Assembly (NCBI GenBank): GCA_015062055.1
Contig: SUVK01000006.1
Span: 1 to 64,000, forward strand
DNA: 64,000 bases
Direction: 5' to 3'
Source of the DNA: Akkermansiaceae bacterium
GTDB lineage: Bacteria > Verrucomicrobiota > Verrucomicrobiia > Verrucomicrobiales > Akkermansiaceae
Shown piece after piece: positions 32,328 to 42,756 of this stretch. Every line of letters begins with the position of its first letter. The stretch's first letter is position 1. Under the pieces are notes generated by a model that was not told the origin of the DNA, did no database searches, and was given only the letters and a program-made list of their open reading frames with translations. A program made the translations under genes and the position numbers.

Positions 32328-33332
32328 ATGAAGCAAAACGGCAACAGATACCGCAAACACGAGAAAAGCACCGTTAAGCAGCTGGAGAACAAGCTTTCTC
32401 TCGGCCAGCGACTCTTTAGTGTTATCACATTTTTACGCGGAGCAAAACATCTGCGCAAGTGGTTAATTATAGCCAGCTGTGCGGTACTGATAATTGCCGT
32501 TTTGCATTTAATTGTTCAATGGGTAACGGCCTCTTACGATAACCGAAGCCACACATACACGGATGAAATTCGGGCCCCATATTCCACAGAAAACACAGGA
32601 ACCCACTCTTCCGAGCTCTATCAAGTGAGTGATGATCCGAAAAGCATTATTCACCACATTAGTTATAACTCACGATACGGTATCATCAGCAAACCCCAAG
32701 TCGTTGATTTGTTAGGGATTAGTGACAATACTGACATATCTTCCCTCCCGATTGACGAATTACAAAAAAAACTCAATAACCACCCGGCTATCAAAGATGC
32801 AAGAATTACGATTTCGGGGGCAAATACCCTGCATATCGACATAACGGAGCGTATACCCCTCTTATATGTGGAAATGGCAGATAGTGCCATCACCGGTAAA
32901 TCAACTAAATTATGCCTGAGCCCGGAGTGCGAAATCTTTGCTCCCGATCCGGTCTTTCACGGTCAATTCGTTGATTTACCGACATGGAGGCTCAACCCCG
33001 GAGACGTCAAATTACTAGCCCCCGGGCAAACCCTCGATGCAGAATTGTGTCGCCCCGTCATAGAACTGGCTAAAGCCGCCAACAAATATAGCGATCTGAC
33101 ACAGCTCCCGCACATCACCAGCATTGAGCGACCACCCCATAACACGGCACAATGGCAAATGATTGTACAGCTCGAAACCGGCACTACGGTAGAAATGAGC
33201 ACTCTGCACGATATACCCCAGCAGGTAGAACGACTCGTCAGGGTGCTGGAGCACGCACGCTGCATCAATAAAAAAATCATCTCCACAAACGTCATTCCCG
33301 AAGAATATATCCCTGCCGTTTATGCGGAATAA
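32328..33332 (+). CDS. ftsQ: Cell division protein FtsQ/DivIB
   Basis: A 334-residue bitopic membrane protein of the divisome. A short basic cytoplasmic part precedes a single transmembrane helix near residues 45-65 (KWLIIASCAVLIIAVLHLIVQW). A POTRA-like domain follows (DISSLPIDELQKKLNNHPAIKDARITISGANTLHIDITERIPLLYV), then the FtsQ beta domain ending HARCINKKIISTNVIPEEYIPAVYAE. The location after ddl supports the call. It sits 8 nt after ddl and is followed by the nusA promoter. Confidence 0.87.
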   Translation: MKQNGNRYRKHEKSTVKQLENKLSLGQRLFSVITFLRGAKHLRKWLIIASCAVLIIAVLHLIVQWVTASYDNRSHTYTDEIRAPYSTENTGTHSSELYQVSDDPKSIIHHISYNSRYGIISKPQVVDLLGISDNTDISSLPIDELQKKLNNHPAIKDARITISGANTLHIDITERIPLLYVEMADSAITGKSTKLCLSPECEIFAPDPVFHGQFVDLPTWRLNPGDVKLLAPGQTLDAELCRPVIELAKAANKYSDLTQLPHITSIERPPHNTAQWQMIVQLETGTTVEMSTLHDIPQQVERLVRVLEHARCINKKIISTNVIPEEYIPAVYAE

Positions 33333-33380
33333 AAGTCTCTGTTTATGTCAATTTTATAAACCGTAAATATTCATTTTTTC

Positions 33381-33409
33381 TTGACAAATTCATCATAAGC
33401 ACTTAGAAT
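33381..33409 (+). promoter_or_regulatory. Promoter of the nusA-infB-rbfA operon
   Basis: A perfect TTGACA (33381-33386), 17-nt spacer and TAGAAT (33404-33409). Transcription should start near 33416, about 100 nt before nusA. Confidence 0.78.
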
Positions 33410-33442
33410 GTGCGCATCAAGTTCCGGTCTGTTCATAGATTG

Positions 33443-33470
33443 GGGCGGGTTTAACACCCGCTCTTTTTTT
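33443..33470 (+). terminator. Leader terminator (attenuator) upstream of nusA
   Basis: The stem GGGCGGGT/ACCCGCTC with loop TTAAC is followed by seven T residues, all between the promoter and the nusA start. It would end the transcript after about 55 nt unless read through. Confidence 0.75.
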
Positions 33471-33514
33471 GTAGCAGGCAGATAATCAAAACACAGCAAC
33501 ACATAACAAGAAAA

Positions 33515-34801
33515 ATGGCCGCCACAGACATCTCAGCCCTGATCGATTTCTACGTTCGAGAAAAGGATCTTTCCCGCGAACGCGTTGTTCAGGCTCTCGA
33601 AGCCTCGTTCCTCACCGCATACAATAAAATGGTACCCGGTGCAGACCGTATTCGCAACATACGTGCCATCATCAACCCGCAAAAGAACTCTGTTAAAATT
33701 AAAGCAGAGATGGTCGTTGTGGAGGATGAAGAAATGACAGATCCCTACAATGAGATTAAGCTTTCCGTTGCAGAGCAGTTGTATGCAGCAAAAGGCAAGA
33801 GTGTCTCCGTCGGCGACACGCTTTCTCTTAACATCACCCCGCAAGACTTCGGGCGTATTGCTGTACAAACCGCGCGCCAAACCATGCAACAGCGCATTCG
33901 CAAGGCAGAGCAAGAAATGCTTGCCGAAGCTTTCCGCGACCGAGTGGGCGAGCTGGTAACCGGCACCGTACGCCGTTACGATAAAGGAGATGTCATCGTA
34001 GAGGTGGACAAGTTTGAAGGTATAGTACCCTCCCGTCACCGCATCCCCAAGGAAGACTACGCAGCCGGCGACAAGTTGAGATTTTATGTAGTTGAGGTAC
34101 GAGATGGAGCTCGCGGCCATGAGTTGATACTTTCTCGCAGCCACCCCAACTTAGTACGCCGACTTTTTGAGAATGAGGTACTTGAGATTGCTGAAAGAAC
34201 CGTTGAGATTGTCAACATTGTGCGCGAGCCCGGCTACCGCACCAAATTGGTAGTACGCAGTGAAGACCCGAATGTAGACCCCATCGGTGCTTGTGTAGGC
34301 ATGCGTGGCGCCCGTGTCAAAAACGTGGTGAATGAGCTCAACCACGAGAAGGTGGATATTTTGGAGTACACCGAAGATAAAGCCGCGATGGTGCTTGACT
34401 CTCTCGCACCCATCGAGCCCATCAAGGTAGATGTCGACCAGCAAAACCGCATTGTGTCAGTCTATGTGGCCGATGATAAAACCGCAGCCAAAGCCAAGGG
34501 CAGCCGTGGCAAGAATGTGCGCTTAACCGCACGCCTCATCTCCGCCCCCAACGACCGCTGGGATGTGCGAGTGGAAGCCTATGACCGAATGAGCCAGACC
34601 AAAACGATTGCCCGAGAAGGAGCCAACGAGCTGGTCAGCATTCTCGGCATAAGTGCTGAACTCGCCGATGAAATGATAGACAATGGTTTCACAACGGTAC
34701 AAGGCATCGCCAGCTATGTACAGCCTGAAGATTTGGTAGATGCCTTGGGCATCAGCGAAGAACAGGCTTTCGCTATCGTCGATAAAGCGAAAAACGCTTA
34801 A
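33515..34801 (+). CDS. nusA: Transcription termination/antitermination factor NusA
   Basis: NusA binds RNA polymerase and modulates pausing, termination and antitermination. The 428 residues show the N-terminal polymerase-binding domain, an S1 domain (GELVTGTVRRYDKGDVIVEVDKFEGIVPSRHR, near residue 147), KH domains with GACVGMRGARVKNVVNEL near residue 265, and a C-terminal helix-hairpin-helix ending (LVSILGISAELADEMIDNGF). It is first in a nusA-infB-rbfA operon. rimP, usually just upstream, is absent here; ftsQ takes that position. A promoter and a leader terminator lie before it. Confidence 0.95.
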   Translation: MAATDISALIDFYVREKDLSRERVVQALEASFLTAYNKMVPGADRIRNIRAIINPQKNSVKIKAEMVVVEDEEMTDPYNEIKLSVAEQLYAAKGKSVSVGDTLSLNITPQDFGRIAVQTARQTMQQRIRKAEQEMLAEAFRDRVGELVTGTVRRYDKGDVIVEVDKFEGIVPSRHRIPKEDYAAGDKLRFYVVEVRDGARGHELILSRSHPNLVRRLFENEVLEIAERTVEIVNIVREPGYRTKLVVRSEDPNVDPIGACVGMRGARVKNVVNELNHEKVDILEYTEDKAAMVLDSLAPIEPIKVDVDQQNRIVSVYVADDKTAAKAKGSRGKNVRLTARLISAPNDRWDVRVEAYDRMSQTKTIAREGANELVSILGISAELADEMIDNGFTTVQGIASYVQPEDLVDALGISEEQAFAIVDKAKNA

Positions 34802-34843
34802 AACAAAGCCGTAATCAGACAGAAACGAATTTTATAACACAAA

Positions 34844-36961
34844 ATGGCCAATCCCGAAAAGCAAAAGCCCCAGGTACTCGACCTACTGGGCAACACAAAG
34901 AAGAAAAAGGCCCCCGTAGGCACACCTGCTGCGAAGCAGGCCCCTGCCCCGGCGACTCGTCAAGAGGCAACTCCTAAAAACCAGCAAGCGCCCAAAAAAG
35001 CAGCGCTCGACTTATTGCAGCCACACAAGAAACCCAAAAAAGTGCAAGAACCGGCTGCAACGGCAATGGTAGCCCCCGCCCCTAAACCGCAGGAGAAACC
35101 GGCAGCTCAGCCCAAAGAAAAAAGCACACCGGCCCCTAAGAAAGAGCAAGAAAAACCGGCACCGGTCCCCGGAGGCAGCACGATTAACGTAAAAGCACCG
35201 GTATCGGTAGCAGATCTTGCAGCCAACATGGGGATTAAGCCCTTCATGCTGATTAAGGACTTGCTGCCCATGGGTGTTTTTGCGAATCCTACGACAACCT
35301 TAGACAACGACCAAGTTGCGGCCTTGTGCGAAAAACACGGGTTCATCTTCGAGCGTGTTAAGCGCGAAAAAGGAGCCGGTATCAAAGCCCCTGTAGAGGT
35401 GGTTAAAGAGCCCGAGCCGGTCGCTATCGAAAAGGAACCGGAAGATGCCCTTAAAGTACGCACACCCATCATCACGGTAATGGGGCACGTAGACCACGGC
35501 AAAACCTCCCTTTTGGACTACATTCGTCGCACGAAGGTAGTATCCGGTGAGGCTGGTGGTATTACTCAACACATCGGGGCATACTCCGTAGATCACAACG
35601 GAAGCTTGCTGACATTCATAGACACCCCGGGGCACGCCATCTTCACCGAGATGCGCGCACGCGGTGCCGACGTCACAGATATTGTGGTACTGGTAGTTGC
35701 AGCCAACGATGGTATCATGCCCCAGACAAAAGAGGCAATCATGCATGCCAAAGCCGCGGGTAAAACAATAATCGTTGCCGTCAACAAGTGCGATCTTCCC
35801 ACGGCCGACCCCATCCGCGTTCGCACCCAGCTCATGGAAAACGACCTCATGCCCACAGACTTCGGTGGCGAGGTTGAATGTGTTGATGTTTCCGCCCACA
35901 CCGGGGCCGGTATAGACGACCTGCTCGACCTGCTCTGCTTACAGGCAGAAGTTATGGAGCTTAAGGCAAACCCCCGTGGTAATTGCCGAGCCTCCATTAT
36001 CGAAGCTCGTATAGAGCAAGGTAAAGGCAGCTCTGCCACCGTAATTGTACAAAGCGGCACTCTTAAGGTGGGTATGCCTTTCATCTGCGGCCCGTACGCC
36101 GGCAAGGTCAAAACCCTCTTTAATGACCAGGGTAAAGCCATCAAAAAGGTGACACCCGGTATGCCTGCCGAGGTTTCCGGGTTCTTACAGACCCCCAATG
36201 TGGGTGACGAGATGGTCGAAATGGACAACGAACGTGCGGCTCGCAAGCTTTCTGAAGAAAGACAAGAAGAATTGCGCCAGCAGCGCTTAGCTGCCCCCAA
36301 ACGCTCCAGAATGGAAGACATCTTGGCCATGATGGGCGACGGCAGCCAGAAGGCGGTACTTAAGCTCTACCTCAAGGGCGACGTACAAGGCTCTGTAGAA
36401 GCAATCAGGAAGGCTATTCTTGACATCGAAAGCGAGAAGGTAGAGTGCCAATTCATAGGTGCGTCAGCCGGTCCCATCTCCGAAAGTGATATTCTGTTGG
36501 CCTCTTCATCAGACGCCATTGTGCTCGGTTTCAACGTGAAAGTAGAGAGCAACGCGGTGAAGGCAGTAAAACGCGAAGGCGTGCAGGTTAAGATATACTC
36601 TATCGTCTATGAGCTTATAGACCAAGTTAAGGACGCCATGCTCGGCTTGCTCGAGCCCGAAACCCGCGAAACGATTCTCGGTCATGCAGAAATCAGACAG
36701 GTATTTAAATTGAACAAAGGTAAAGCTGCGGGGTCATATGTATCTGACGGCAAGATGCTGCGTACCGCCGAAGCCCGCGTTCTGCGAGATGGTCAGGTGG
36801 TGTTCGATGGTCGTATGTCTACGCTTCGACGCTTCCAGGATGAAGTGGAGGAAGTTAAGAGCGGCCTTGAATGCGGTATACGCCTCGCCGACTATAATGA
36901 TTACGAAGAGGGCGACATCATCGAATGTTACTCTTTGGAGAAGATTAAGCAAACCCTCTGA
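34844..36961 (+). CDS. infB: Translation initiation factor IF-2
   Basis: A 705-residue GTPase that brings initiator tRNA to the 30S subunit. An N-terminal Ala/Pro/Lys-rich region of about 120 residues precedes the conserved IF2_N fold. The G domain starts with GHVDHGKTSLLDYIRR near residue 214, followed by DTPGHAIFTEMRARGADVTD and NKCDLP. The C-terminal domains include VECQFIGASAGPISESDILLA and the terminal IIECYSLEKIKQTL. Gene order after nusA and before rbfA is standard. Confidence 0.96.
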   Translation: MANPEKQKPQVLDLLGNTKKKKAPVGTPAAKQAPAPATRQEATPKNQQAPKKAALDLLQPHKKPKKVQEPAATAMVAPAPKPQEKPAAQPKEKSTPAPKKEQEKPAPVPGGSTINVKAPVSVADLAANMGIKPFMLIKDLLPMGVFANPTTTLDNDQVAALCEKHGFIFERVKREKGAGIKAPVEVVKEPEPVAIEKEPEDALKVRTPIITVMGHVDHGKTSLLDYIRRTKVVSGEAGGITQHIGAYSVDHNGSLLTFIDTPGHAIFTEMRARGADVTDIVVLVVAANDGIMPQTKEAIMHAKAAGKTIIVAVNKCDLPTADPIRVRTQLMENDLMPTDFGGEVECVDVSAHTGAGIDDLLDLLCLQAEVMELKANPRGNCRASIIEARIEQGKGSSATVIVQSGTLKVGMPFICGPYAGKVKTLFNDQGKAIKKVTPGMPAEVSGFLQTPNVGDEMVEMDNERAARKLSEERQEELRQQRLAAPKRSRMEDILAMMGDGSQKAVLKLYLKGDVQGSVEAIRKAILDIESEKVECQFIGASAGPISESDILLASSSDAIVLGFNVKVESNAVKAVKREGVQVKIYSIVYELIDQVKDAMLGLLEPETRETILGHAEIRQVFKLNKGKAAGSYVSDGKMLRTAEARVLRDGQVVFDGRMSTLRRFQDEVEEVKSGLECGIRLADYNDYEEGDIIECYSLEKIKQTL

Positions 36962-36975
36962 TAAACCACAGTACC

Positions 36976-37362
36976 ATGGCCACACGACGACTCGACAAAG
37001 TAAACGAGCTGATGCGCCGCGAAATCGGCACCTTCATTCAGAAGGAATTTGATTGGAGCGGAACCATCGTATCAATCCTTGATGTTGAAATTACGGAAGA
37101 CCTCAAGGAAGGCCGCGTTTGGGTCGGCGTTGTGGGGCGTATGGCACCATCTCAAGTCATCGATAAGCTCACCAAAAACCGTGGGCTCATTCAAAAAGCT
37201 GTGAGCAGGCGTGTTGTATTACGCAACACGCCGAAGCTCACCTTCAAACACGATAATTCTGCGCAACGAGGTGTAGCCATGGTCAACTTGTTGGATGACA
37301 TTGAGCAAAACCTCCCCAAAGCGCCACCCCTGCCCGAGGGTGAGTTTGACCCCGAGATTTGA
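36976..37362 (+). CDS. rbfA: Ribosome-binding factor A
   Basis: 128 residues with the KH-type RbfA fold. The N-terminus RRLDKVNELMRREIGTFIQKEF and the conserved ending of the fold DNSAQRGVAMVNLLDDIEQN match the family. RbfA helps 30S maturation and cold adaptation. It follows infB by 14 nt, closing the nusA operon. The C-terminal acidic tail (PPLPEGEFDPEI) is short. Confidence 0.9.
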   Translation: MATRRLDKVNELMRREIGTFIQKEFDWSGTIVSILDVEITEDLKEGRVWVGVVGRMAPSQVIDKLTKNRGLIQKAVSRRVVLRNTPKLTFKHDNSAQRGVAMVNLLDDIEQNLPKAPPLPEGEFDPEI

Positions 37363-37393
37363 CCTTTTTCACCGTTTATTTTAACGTACAACG

Positions 37394-40300
37394 ATGAGCA
37401 AGGGTACAACCAGTCCCGTCATCAAGCGCAAGGGAAGCATTATCCCGACGGTCTGTTTGGTCCTGTTAGTTCTTCTTTGTACAGTGCTGGTCTGGTTATC
37501 AACGGCCGGACTGCCACGTTTTATTGTAGATAAAATTGAGGTAGCCATTACGGCAAAGGGCGTTCCCATCAAAATTGACAAGGTCAAGCTCAATATATTT
37601 CGAAAAGCCGGGCTCGAAGCCGTAGGGATAAAGGTGTACGCACGTCCGGATGATCAACACCCCATTATCACGGCCGACTCGGTAAGCGCCTCGCTCTCTC
37701 CATTAAAACTGATTATGGGGGAGGTGGAGCTCCGTACCCTGCAATTAGAAAACGGCAACATTGCGATTCCGGTCTCAGACTCAACAGAGTTTCAAACGCT
37801 GACCACATCCGGTATTAACATATCGGCAACCTTTCATGGTGACTATATGAGGCTCACGACAACGGAGCTGAAGCTGCAAGGTATCCCCATACATATCAAA
37901 GGTAGTTTTAACTTAAAAGAATTGCTGAAAGGCCATGCTGCTGAAGAAGAGCAGGAAAAGCTGGTCATACCGGCCATCATCAAAACATGCCAAAATGTTG
38001 TAGACCGAGTATACCATCAAATTGAGCAACAAGACTGGCAACCCCATGAATACCCGGAACTTCACATAGACATATCTGCCGGTGAAAAAGTTAAGATTCA
38101 TGTTGATGCACGTGCTCCGAAATATGATATAGAGGAGTTTCACTTCAGGGGTGCTGTAGCCGACATCAATTATGAAGGAGACCGTCTCATTATCAACAAC
38201 CTCGCGTTCAAAACCGTAGATCCGACTTCTCATGTGCAGCTTATGGGTGGGTATGAGATTGAAACACGTAAGCTTCATCTCACCCTGGAAAGCGATGCCG
38301 CGCTCTTGGATATGGCAAAGGCTCTGGCTCAAGGGGAGCTACTCACTTGGCTGAATAAATTCAGTCACAAACCGGAGCACACCCCCCATATCAATCTTAA
38401 GGTCAATACTACATTCGGCGAGAATTTTACATTAAATGACGCAACATTCGATGGTGAAATTGACCAAAATAAGCTTCACATAGGAGATTCGATTGTAGAT
38501 CACCTGCATCTCTCGTTCTTCTATAGTAACGGAAATTTCAATATCAACAATCTTACATTAAAGTTTCCTGATGGTAAAATAAACTTTCGGGCCACATCAA
38601 ATAATGGCTCGGGTAAAGCCTCTATACAAGCAGAACTCCCCATCATCAGAATATTAACTCTTGTCAACGAGTTCACCGATGCCCCGATTTTCCTTCCTGC
38701 CGGGCTCCGACTCGGCAACAAGATTAATTTTGATGCGACAGCAGAGCTGACAATGCCGGAGTTCAAAGCCGGAGATTCCTACCAAAATCAATTTATTCCG
38801 CGACTGCAATCCCTTCAGGCGCAAATCCAATTCGAGAAACTACAGTTTTTGAGCTACAGCTTTAATGAGCCTGAAATTGCATTAACGCTGAGCAAAGACT
38901 CCGCGGAAAATCGTTCTCTTTTTAATTTCTCAAATCTCGTTAATCTTCAAATTACAGCAACAAATTTTGCCTATAAGATTAACAAAGAAACGCAACTCCG
39001 GCTTCAGCAACCGCAAATAACCTTAATCATTAATAACGCAGAGTACGGTAATGGTGATGGAAACGTCCGCGCACCCGATGCACAACTACAGCTCCTAACG
39101 GCAGCAGTAGATTTGAATGGAATCGTCATAACAGACGCAGCATTCAACATACATGCTAAAGATTTACATTATAACTCTGCGAGCTACGGGCTAACTCATG
39201 CAGAAGCCGATTTTTCAGCAAAAACATTAAGCAAAGACAAGCTCCGGATAGATAATATCAGCTTAAGCACCCACATATCGGCGCAGCCCGACAGCACGCT
39301 ACCGGCATCCCCGGAAGAGGCACAATTAAAAATCAGCGCAGACGCAATTCACTACGATGACTCGAAACTGGGTAAATTTGAAACTCACTTAGAAATATCA
39401 GAATCGCACGAAGGACAGCTTACCCTGCACTTCATACCCGAATCTGAAACAGCAGGAGAAAAAGCAGAACTTACGGCAACGACAGTATTAAGCAGTGATG
39501 GGCTTATCATTTTTGACAACATACAGGCCTTTTTGCCCTGTTCTAATTTCCAACACATAATAGACGCATTCGGAATAAAGCTTAACGAATTTGCCTTGCC
39601 ACACAATGTAACAATAGTCGGCAGCACGAGTCTGCACATAGATACCATGTTGCCGAAAAGAGTAAAGCTGAAAGCTAATATACCAACACTCGAGAGAACC
39701 CCGCATCGCCTCAAAGCATTTACTGATAAAAAGATTACGATTGCGACCGATTTGGACTTGAGTGCAGAAGAAAACGAAGATGGGCATTACTCGTACAGCG
39801 GAAACCTCAAGGTGACCCATAGCAGTGGCGAGCTCACCGCTTCGCTTCAAGGCAACACGGCAAGTCATCTTCATGTTACGGGCACCAACACCATACGCCC
39901 GGATATTGTTGACATGCTTTTGGACTATAAAGATGCGCATGAAATACTCCGCGACTTCAAGTTTGACGACAAGAGCCAATCACGCATAGAAAACATTGCG
40001 GTAGATGTCAGTTACGATAACGGCACACGTGTAAAAGTAGATTGCGACATAACTCTCAACGACGTACAATATCAACTTCTTGCGATAGAAGATGATGACA
40101 ATGGCAACGAAATACCCAATAAATCATTAGGCAAACTGCCCTTTACCGATGTAAACAGAGCAAAAGCGCATCTTACGGCAAATTATCGCAAAGGAGTAAC
40201 AGAGAACGGCCGTACGCTACCCACCATTTCTGAAATCTCACTCAGCCAAGTTGAGCTTAACTACAACAACCGAGCCTGGATTAAATTGCAGGACTTCTCA

Positions 40301-41476
40301 AAGTTAGGCATCAAAACGGAAAAATTAACCGCAAAAAGATATCGGGAATCAACCTTAAGCGGGGACAAAATAACCATTGATATAGAAAAGGGAGCGGTCA
40401 GACTCAACAATGTGAGAGGAACGGTGTATGCCGCCTATTCTCTGGGAATGTTCTACCCGGAATTAAGGGACTACATGAGCATAATGCTTACACCCTACCC
40501 CACTCAAATCAGCACCCAATATTGCCAATTCCCCATTTACTCCGACAGTAAGGAAAAAATGGAAGGCAACATCAGCGTATCAAGCGAACAACTGGTTGGA
40601 TTAGATCTTCTCGGAACTCATATACCATTTACCAAGTTCAGCGGATTCATTCAACTGACAGATGACTATGTGTATCTGGACAGAATGAATGCGCGCTGCT
40701 GGGAGGGCACCGTCAATGCAGCCGTTAAAATCGGTATTTCTGATAAGGCCCCTGCGTTTGATGGGCAAGTATCGGCACAAAACATGAATTTGAAAGCCAT
40801 TGCTAAATCTTACGACACGAAACTTGATTCGGCTCTTTGCGAAGCTCAAATCAGATTCAGAGCAGAGACATCTGATACAAAAGACTTCCGCGCCTATGGT
40901 ACAGCCAGAATCGTTAATGGCAATCTGATGTCGTTGAGTCTATTCCAACCCATAGGAGCTTTCGTTTCGGACATAACGGGAAATATGCGAGAACTTGACG
41001 AGTCTGCACGTAAGCATGAGACTCAAAATGTATTGCAGCGACTTTCTAGCTCGACAGGAGCAACAATCAACGCTATCGGTACCCAAATTGATAAAACCGC
41101 TCAATACATCCCCGGTTACAATCACATCTTTGCATATGACCTGCAAAACGCCTTTATCGAGTTTATTATTGATAAAGGACACTTTAAGACAAACAAGTTT
41201 AAGGCGCTCGGGTATAACCTCAAGGTAACGGGATATCTCGACATCAATCTGGACACGACAGACATTTACGGCAATATGTGGCCTCAGGTATCAAGCTTGC
41301 CGACCGTGGTACTCTCCCCTATCACCTTCTTATCAGACTTCATGCTTGATATTGTCATTCACGGCAAAATTGACGACATTCAATGGTCTTTCCGATTAGA
41401 CAAGCGTATAAACGACAACAGCCCGAAGACCGCCGATTCTGCAAAAGATCAAGAATGTGCAAACAAGCCACGTTAA
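37394..41476 (+). CDS. Large AsmA/TamB-like envelope protein
   Basis: A 1360-residue protein with one N-terminal transmembrane helix (residues about 18-40: IPTVCLVLLVLLCTVLVWLSTAG) and then a long, strand-rich periplasmic region, as in AsmA-like proteins that bridge inner and outer membranes and carry lipid. The opening after the helix (RFIVDKIEVAITAKGVPIKIDKVKLNIF) and the C-terminal TGYLDINLDTTDIYGNMW fit the AsmA-like pattern. No enzymatic motif is seen. It is 31 nt after rbfA and might be co-transcribed or separate. The lipid-transport role is inferred from family. Confidence 0.75.
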   Translation: MSKGTTSPVIKRKGSIIPTVCLVLLVLLCTVLVWLSTAGLPRFIVDKIEVAITAKGVPIKIDKVKLNIFRKAGLEAVGIKVYARPDDQHPIITADSVSASLSPLKLIMGEVELRTLQLENGNIAIPVSDSTEFQTLTTSGINISATFHGDYMRLTTTELKLQGIPIHIKGSFNLKELLKGHAAEEEQEKLVIPAIIKTCQNVVDRVYHQIEQQDWQPHEYPELHIDISAGEKVKIHVDARAPKYDIEEFHFRGAVADINYEGDRLIINNLAFKTVDPTSHVQLMGGYEIETRKLHLTLESDAALLDMAKALAQGELLTWLNKFSHKPEHTPHINLKVNTTFGENFTLNDATFDGEIDQNKLHIGDSIVDHLHLSFFYSNGNFNINNLTLKFPDGKINFRATSNNGSGKASIQAELPIIRILTLVNEFTDAPIFLPAGLRLGNKINFDATAELTMPEFKAGDSYQNQFIPRLQSLQAQIQFEKLQFLSYSFNEPEIALTLSKDSAENRSLFNFSNLVNLQITATNFAYKINKETQLRLQQPQITLIINNAEYGNGDGNVRAPDAQLQLLTAAVDLNGIVITDAAFNIHAKDLHYNSASYGLTHAEADFSAKTLSKDKLRIDNISLSTHISAQPDSTLPASPEEAQLKISADAIHYDDSKLGKFETHLEISESHEGQLTLHFIPESETAGEKAELTATTVLSSDGLIIFDNIQAFLPCSNFQHIIDAFGIKLNEFALPHNVTIVGSTSLHIDTMLPKRVKLKANIPTLERTPHRLKAFTDKKITIATDLDLSAEENEDGHYSYSGNLKVTHSSGELTASLQGNTASHLHVTGTNTIRPDIVDMLLDYKDAHEILRDFKFDDKSQSRIENIAVDVSYDNGTRVKVDCDITLNDVQYQLLAIEDDDNGNEIPNKSLGKLPFTDVNRAKAHLTANYRKGVTENGRTLPTISEISLSQVELNYNNRAWIKLQDFSKLGIKTEKLTAKRYRESTLSGDKITIDIEKGAVRLNNVRGTVYAAYSLGMFYPELRDYMSIMLTPYPTQISTQYCQFPIYSDSKEKMEGNISVSSEQLVGLDLLGTHIPFTKFSGFIQLTDDYVYLDRMNARCWEGTVNAAVKIGISDKAPAFDGQVSAQNMNLKAIAKSYDTKLDSALCEAQIRFRAETSDTKDFRAYGTARIVNGNLMSLSLFQPIGAFVSDITGNMRELDESARKHETQNVLQRLSSSTGATINAIGTQIDKTAQYIPGYNHIFAYDLQNAFIEFIIDKGHFKTNKFKALGYNLKVTGYLDINLDTTDIYGNMWPQVSSLPTVVLSPITFLSDFMLDIVIHGKIDDIQWSFRLDKRINDNSPKTADSAKDQECANKPR

Positions 41477-41479
41477 AGC

Positions 41480-42709
41480 TTATTTCATCAAGCCGTACTC
41501 CAAGATAATAGCAGCCTCTGATTCAACGGCAGATTGTGCTTGTTTGATAAGCTCCAGCTGCATTTCATAAATGGTACTGTCGCGACTTATCAACTCCTCG
41601 GCAGAAGAAACAGGCATCTTTTGCAAATAGGCAATGCGCTTTTGCATATAAGAACGCCAATTGTGATATTCTCGAACACTGGTTTTGAGCGTAGCAATCT
41701 TATTTTTATGTTCAACAAGACCGGTTTGAACTTGTCGTTTCACTTTTTCAAATTGGTCTTTATTGCGTTGATAATTATTCCAGACACTCAAATTAGTATC
41801 TAAGGAATAACTGAGGTTGAGATTGATACGCGTATCTTCACCGCTCAAGAAAGTACCCTCATATGTTCCACCCGACGAAGAAAACAAAGAGGGGCTGTAG
41901 AGCGAGGTATTAATAGTGGGAAGATATTGCAAAGCAATTTGGTACTGAGCCAACCGAGCTTGTTCCAGACGGAGGGCGTAAGCACATACAACCAAGTCAT
42001 CCAAACGATTCAAGCGCGGTTCGTAATCAGACCATTGGACTTTGGGGGCAGAAGAGGGCAAGATTTGCCAACGAGCAGAGTAGTCTCCAAGAAGTTCGCT
42101 CATTTGCTGCCAATGGGCAGCATCTTCTGCCAGATGATTTTTTTTACTTAAAAGCTTATCTTGTTCGGTTGCATTGGGGTTGGTGGATTCCAACGCTCTG
42201 GCCTCCAATTGAAGGCGGCGTGTATGAACCAAAGTATATAGCTTGGCAACCAGTTCTCGCTCCTTGCCTTCTCGAGCCTTAATAGCTGCAAATGTTTTGG
42301 CTTTGGCTGCATACACCCGATACGGAACCTGAGTAAGCGTAGGTATGGCGAACGTTATATTCACATTCGAGCTCAGGTCGTTGGCTGATATATCATCCGA
42401 CAAACTTTTGATATTTTTCGTAAAATAACCATAATAAGACACCCCGGGTATCATATCAGTATAAATGCTGAGGCTATCGCGTTCAGCCTCTTCAATAGCA
42501 CTCTGAGCATCAGCCAGTTCAGTATTGCAACGCATCATCATGGCAACAGCTTGTTCCCAAGAAATAATGCGCAGGGGTAATTGGTCCCACTCTTTTGCAT
42601 CGGCATATTGTTTATGCAGATTCTCAGACACGGTGTCGAGCCGTTGCTCAAGGCTACATGCGCTTAAGAGAACTATAGGCAAAAGAGAAATGGTAACCGG
42701 TACTCGCAT
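41480..42709 (-). CDS. TolC-family outer membrane efflux lipoprotein
   Basis: About 409 residues with a lipoprotein signal (LLPIVLLSACS). It has the TolC-like duplicated coiled-coil layout: long helices rich in Ala, Gln and Glu (RYEQAVAMM-like, DAQSAIEEAERD, LELIKQAQSAVESEAAIILEYG) and repeat segments with strand-forming NVNITFAIPTLT and INLNLSYSLDTNL. TolC proteins form outer membrane export channels. No periplasmic adaptor or pump lies beside it, so its partner is unknown. It follows an LplT-like transporter on the same strand after 47 nt. Start chosen at the second ATG (MRVPVTIS). Confidence 0.78.
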   Translation of the reverse strand: MRVPVTISLLPIVLLSACSLEQRLDTVSENLHKQYADAKEWDQLPLRIISWEQAVAMMMRCNTELADAQSAIEEAERDSLSIYTDMIPGVSYYGYFTKNIKSLSDDISANDLSSNVNITFAIPTLTQVPYRVYAAKAKTFAAIKAREGKERELVAKLYTLVHTRRLQLEARALESTNPNATEQDKLLSKKNHLAEDAAHWQQMSELLGDYSARWQILPSSAPKVQWSDYEPRLNRLDDLVVCAYALRLEQARLAQYQIALQYLPTINTSLYSPSLFSSSGGTYEGTFLSGEDTRINLNLSYSLDTNLSVWNNYQRNKDQFEKVKRQVQTGLVEHKNKIATLKTSVREYHNWRSYMQKRIAYLQKMPVSSAEELISRDSTIYEMQLELIKQAQSAVESEAAIILEYGLMK

Positions 42710-42756
42710 CGTTGTGTATTCTATCAAAATTATAGCTCGATATCAAGCCTGAGAAT

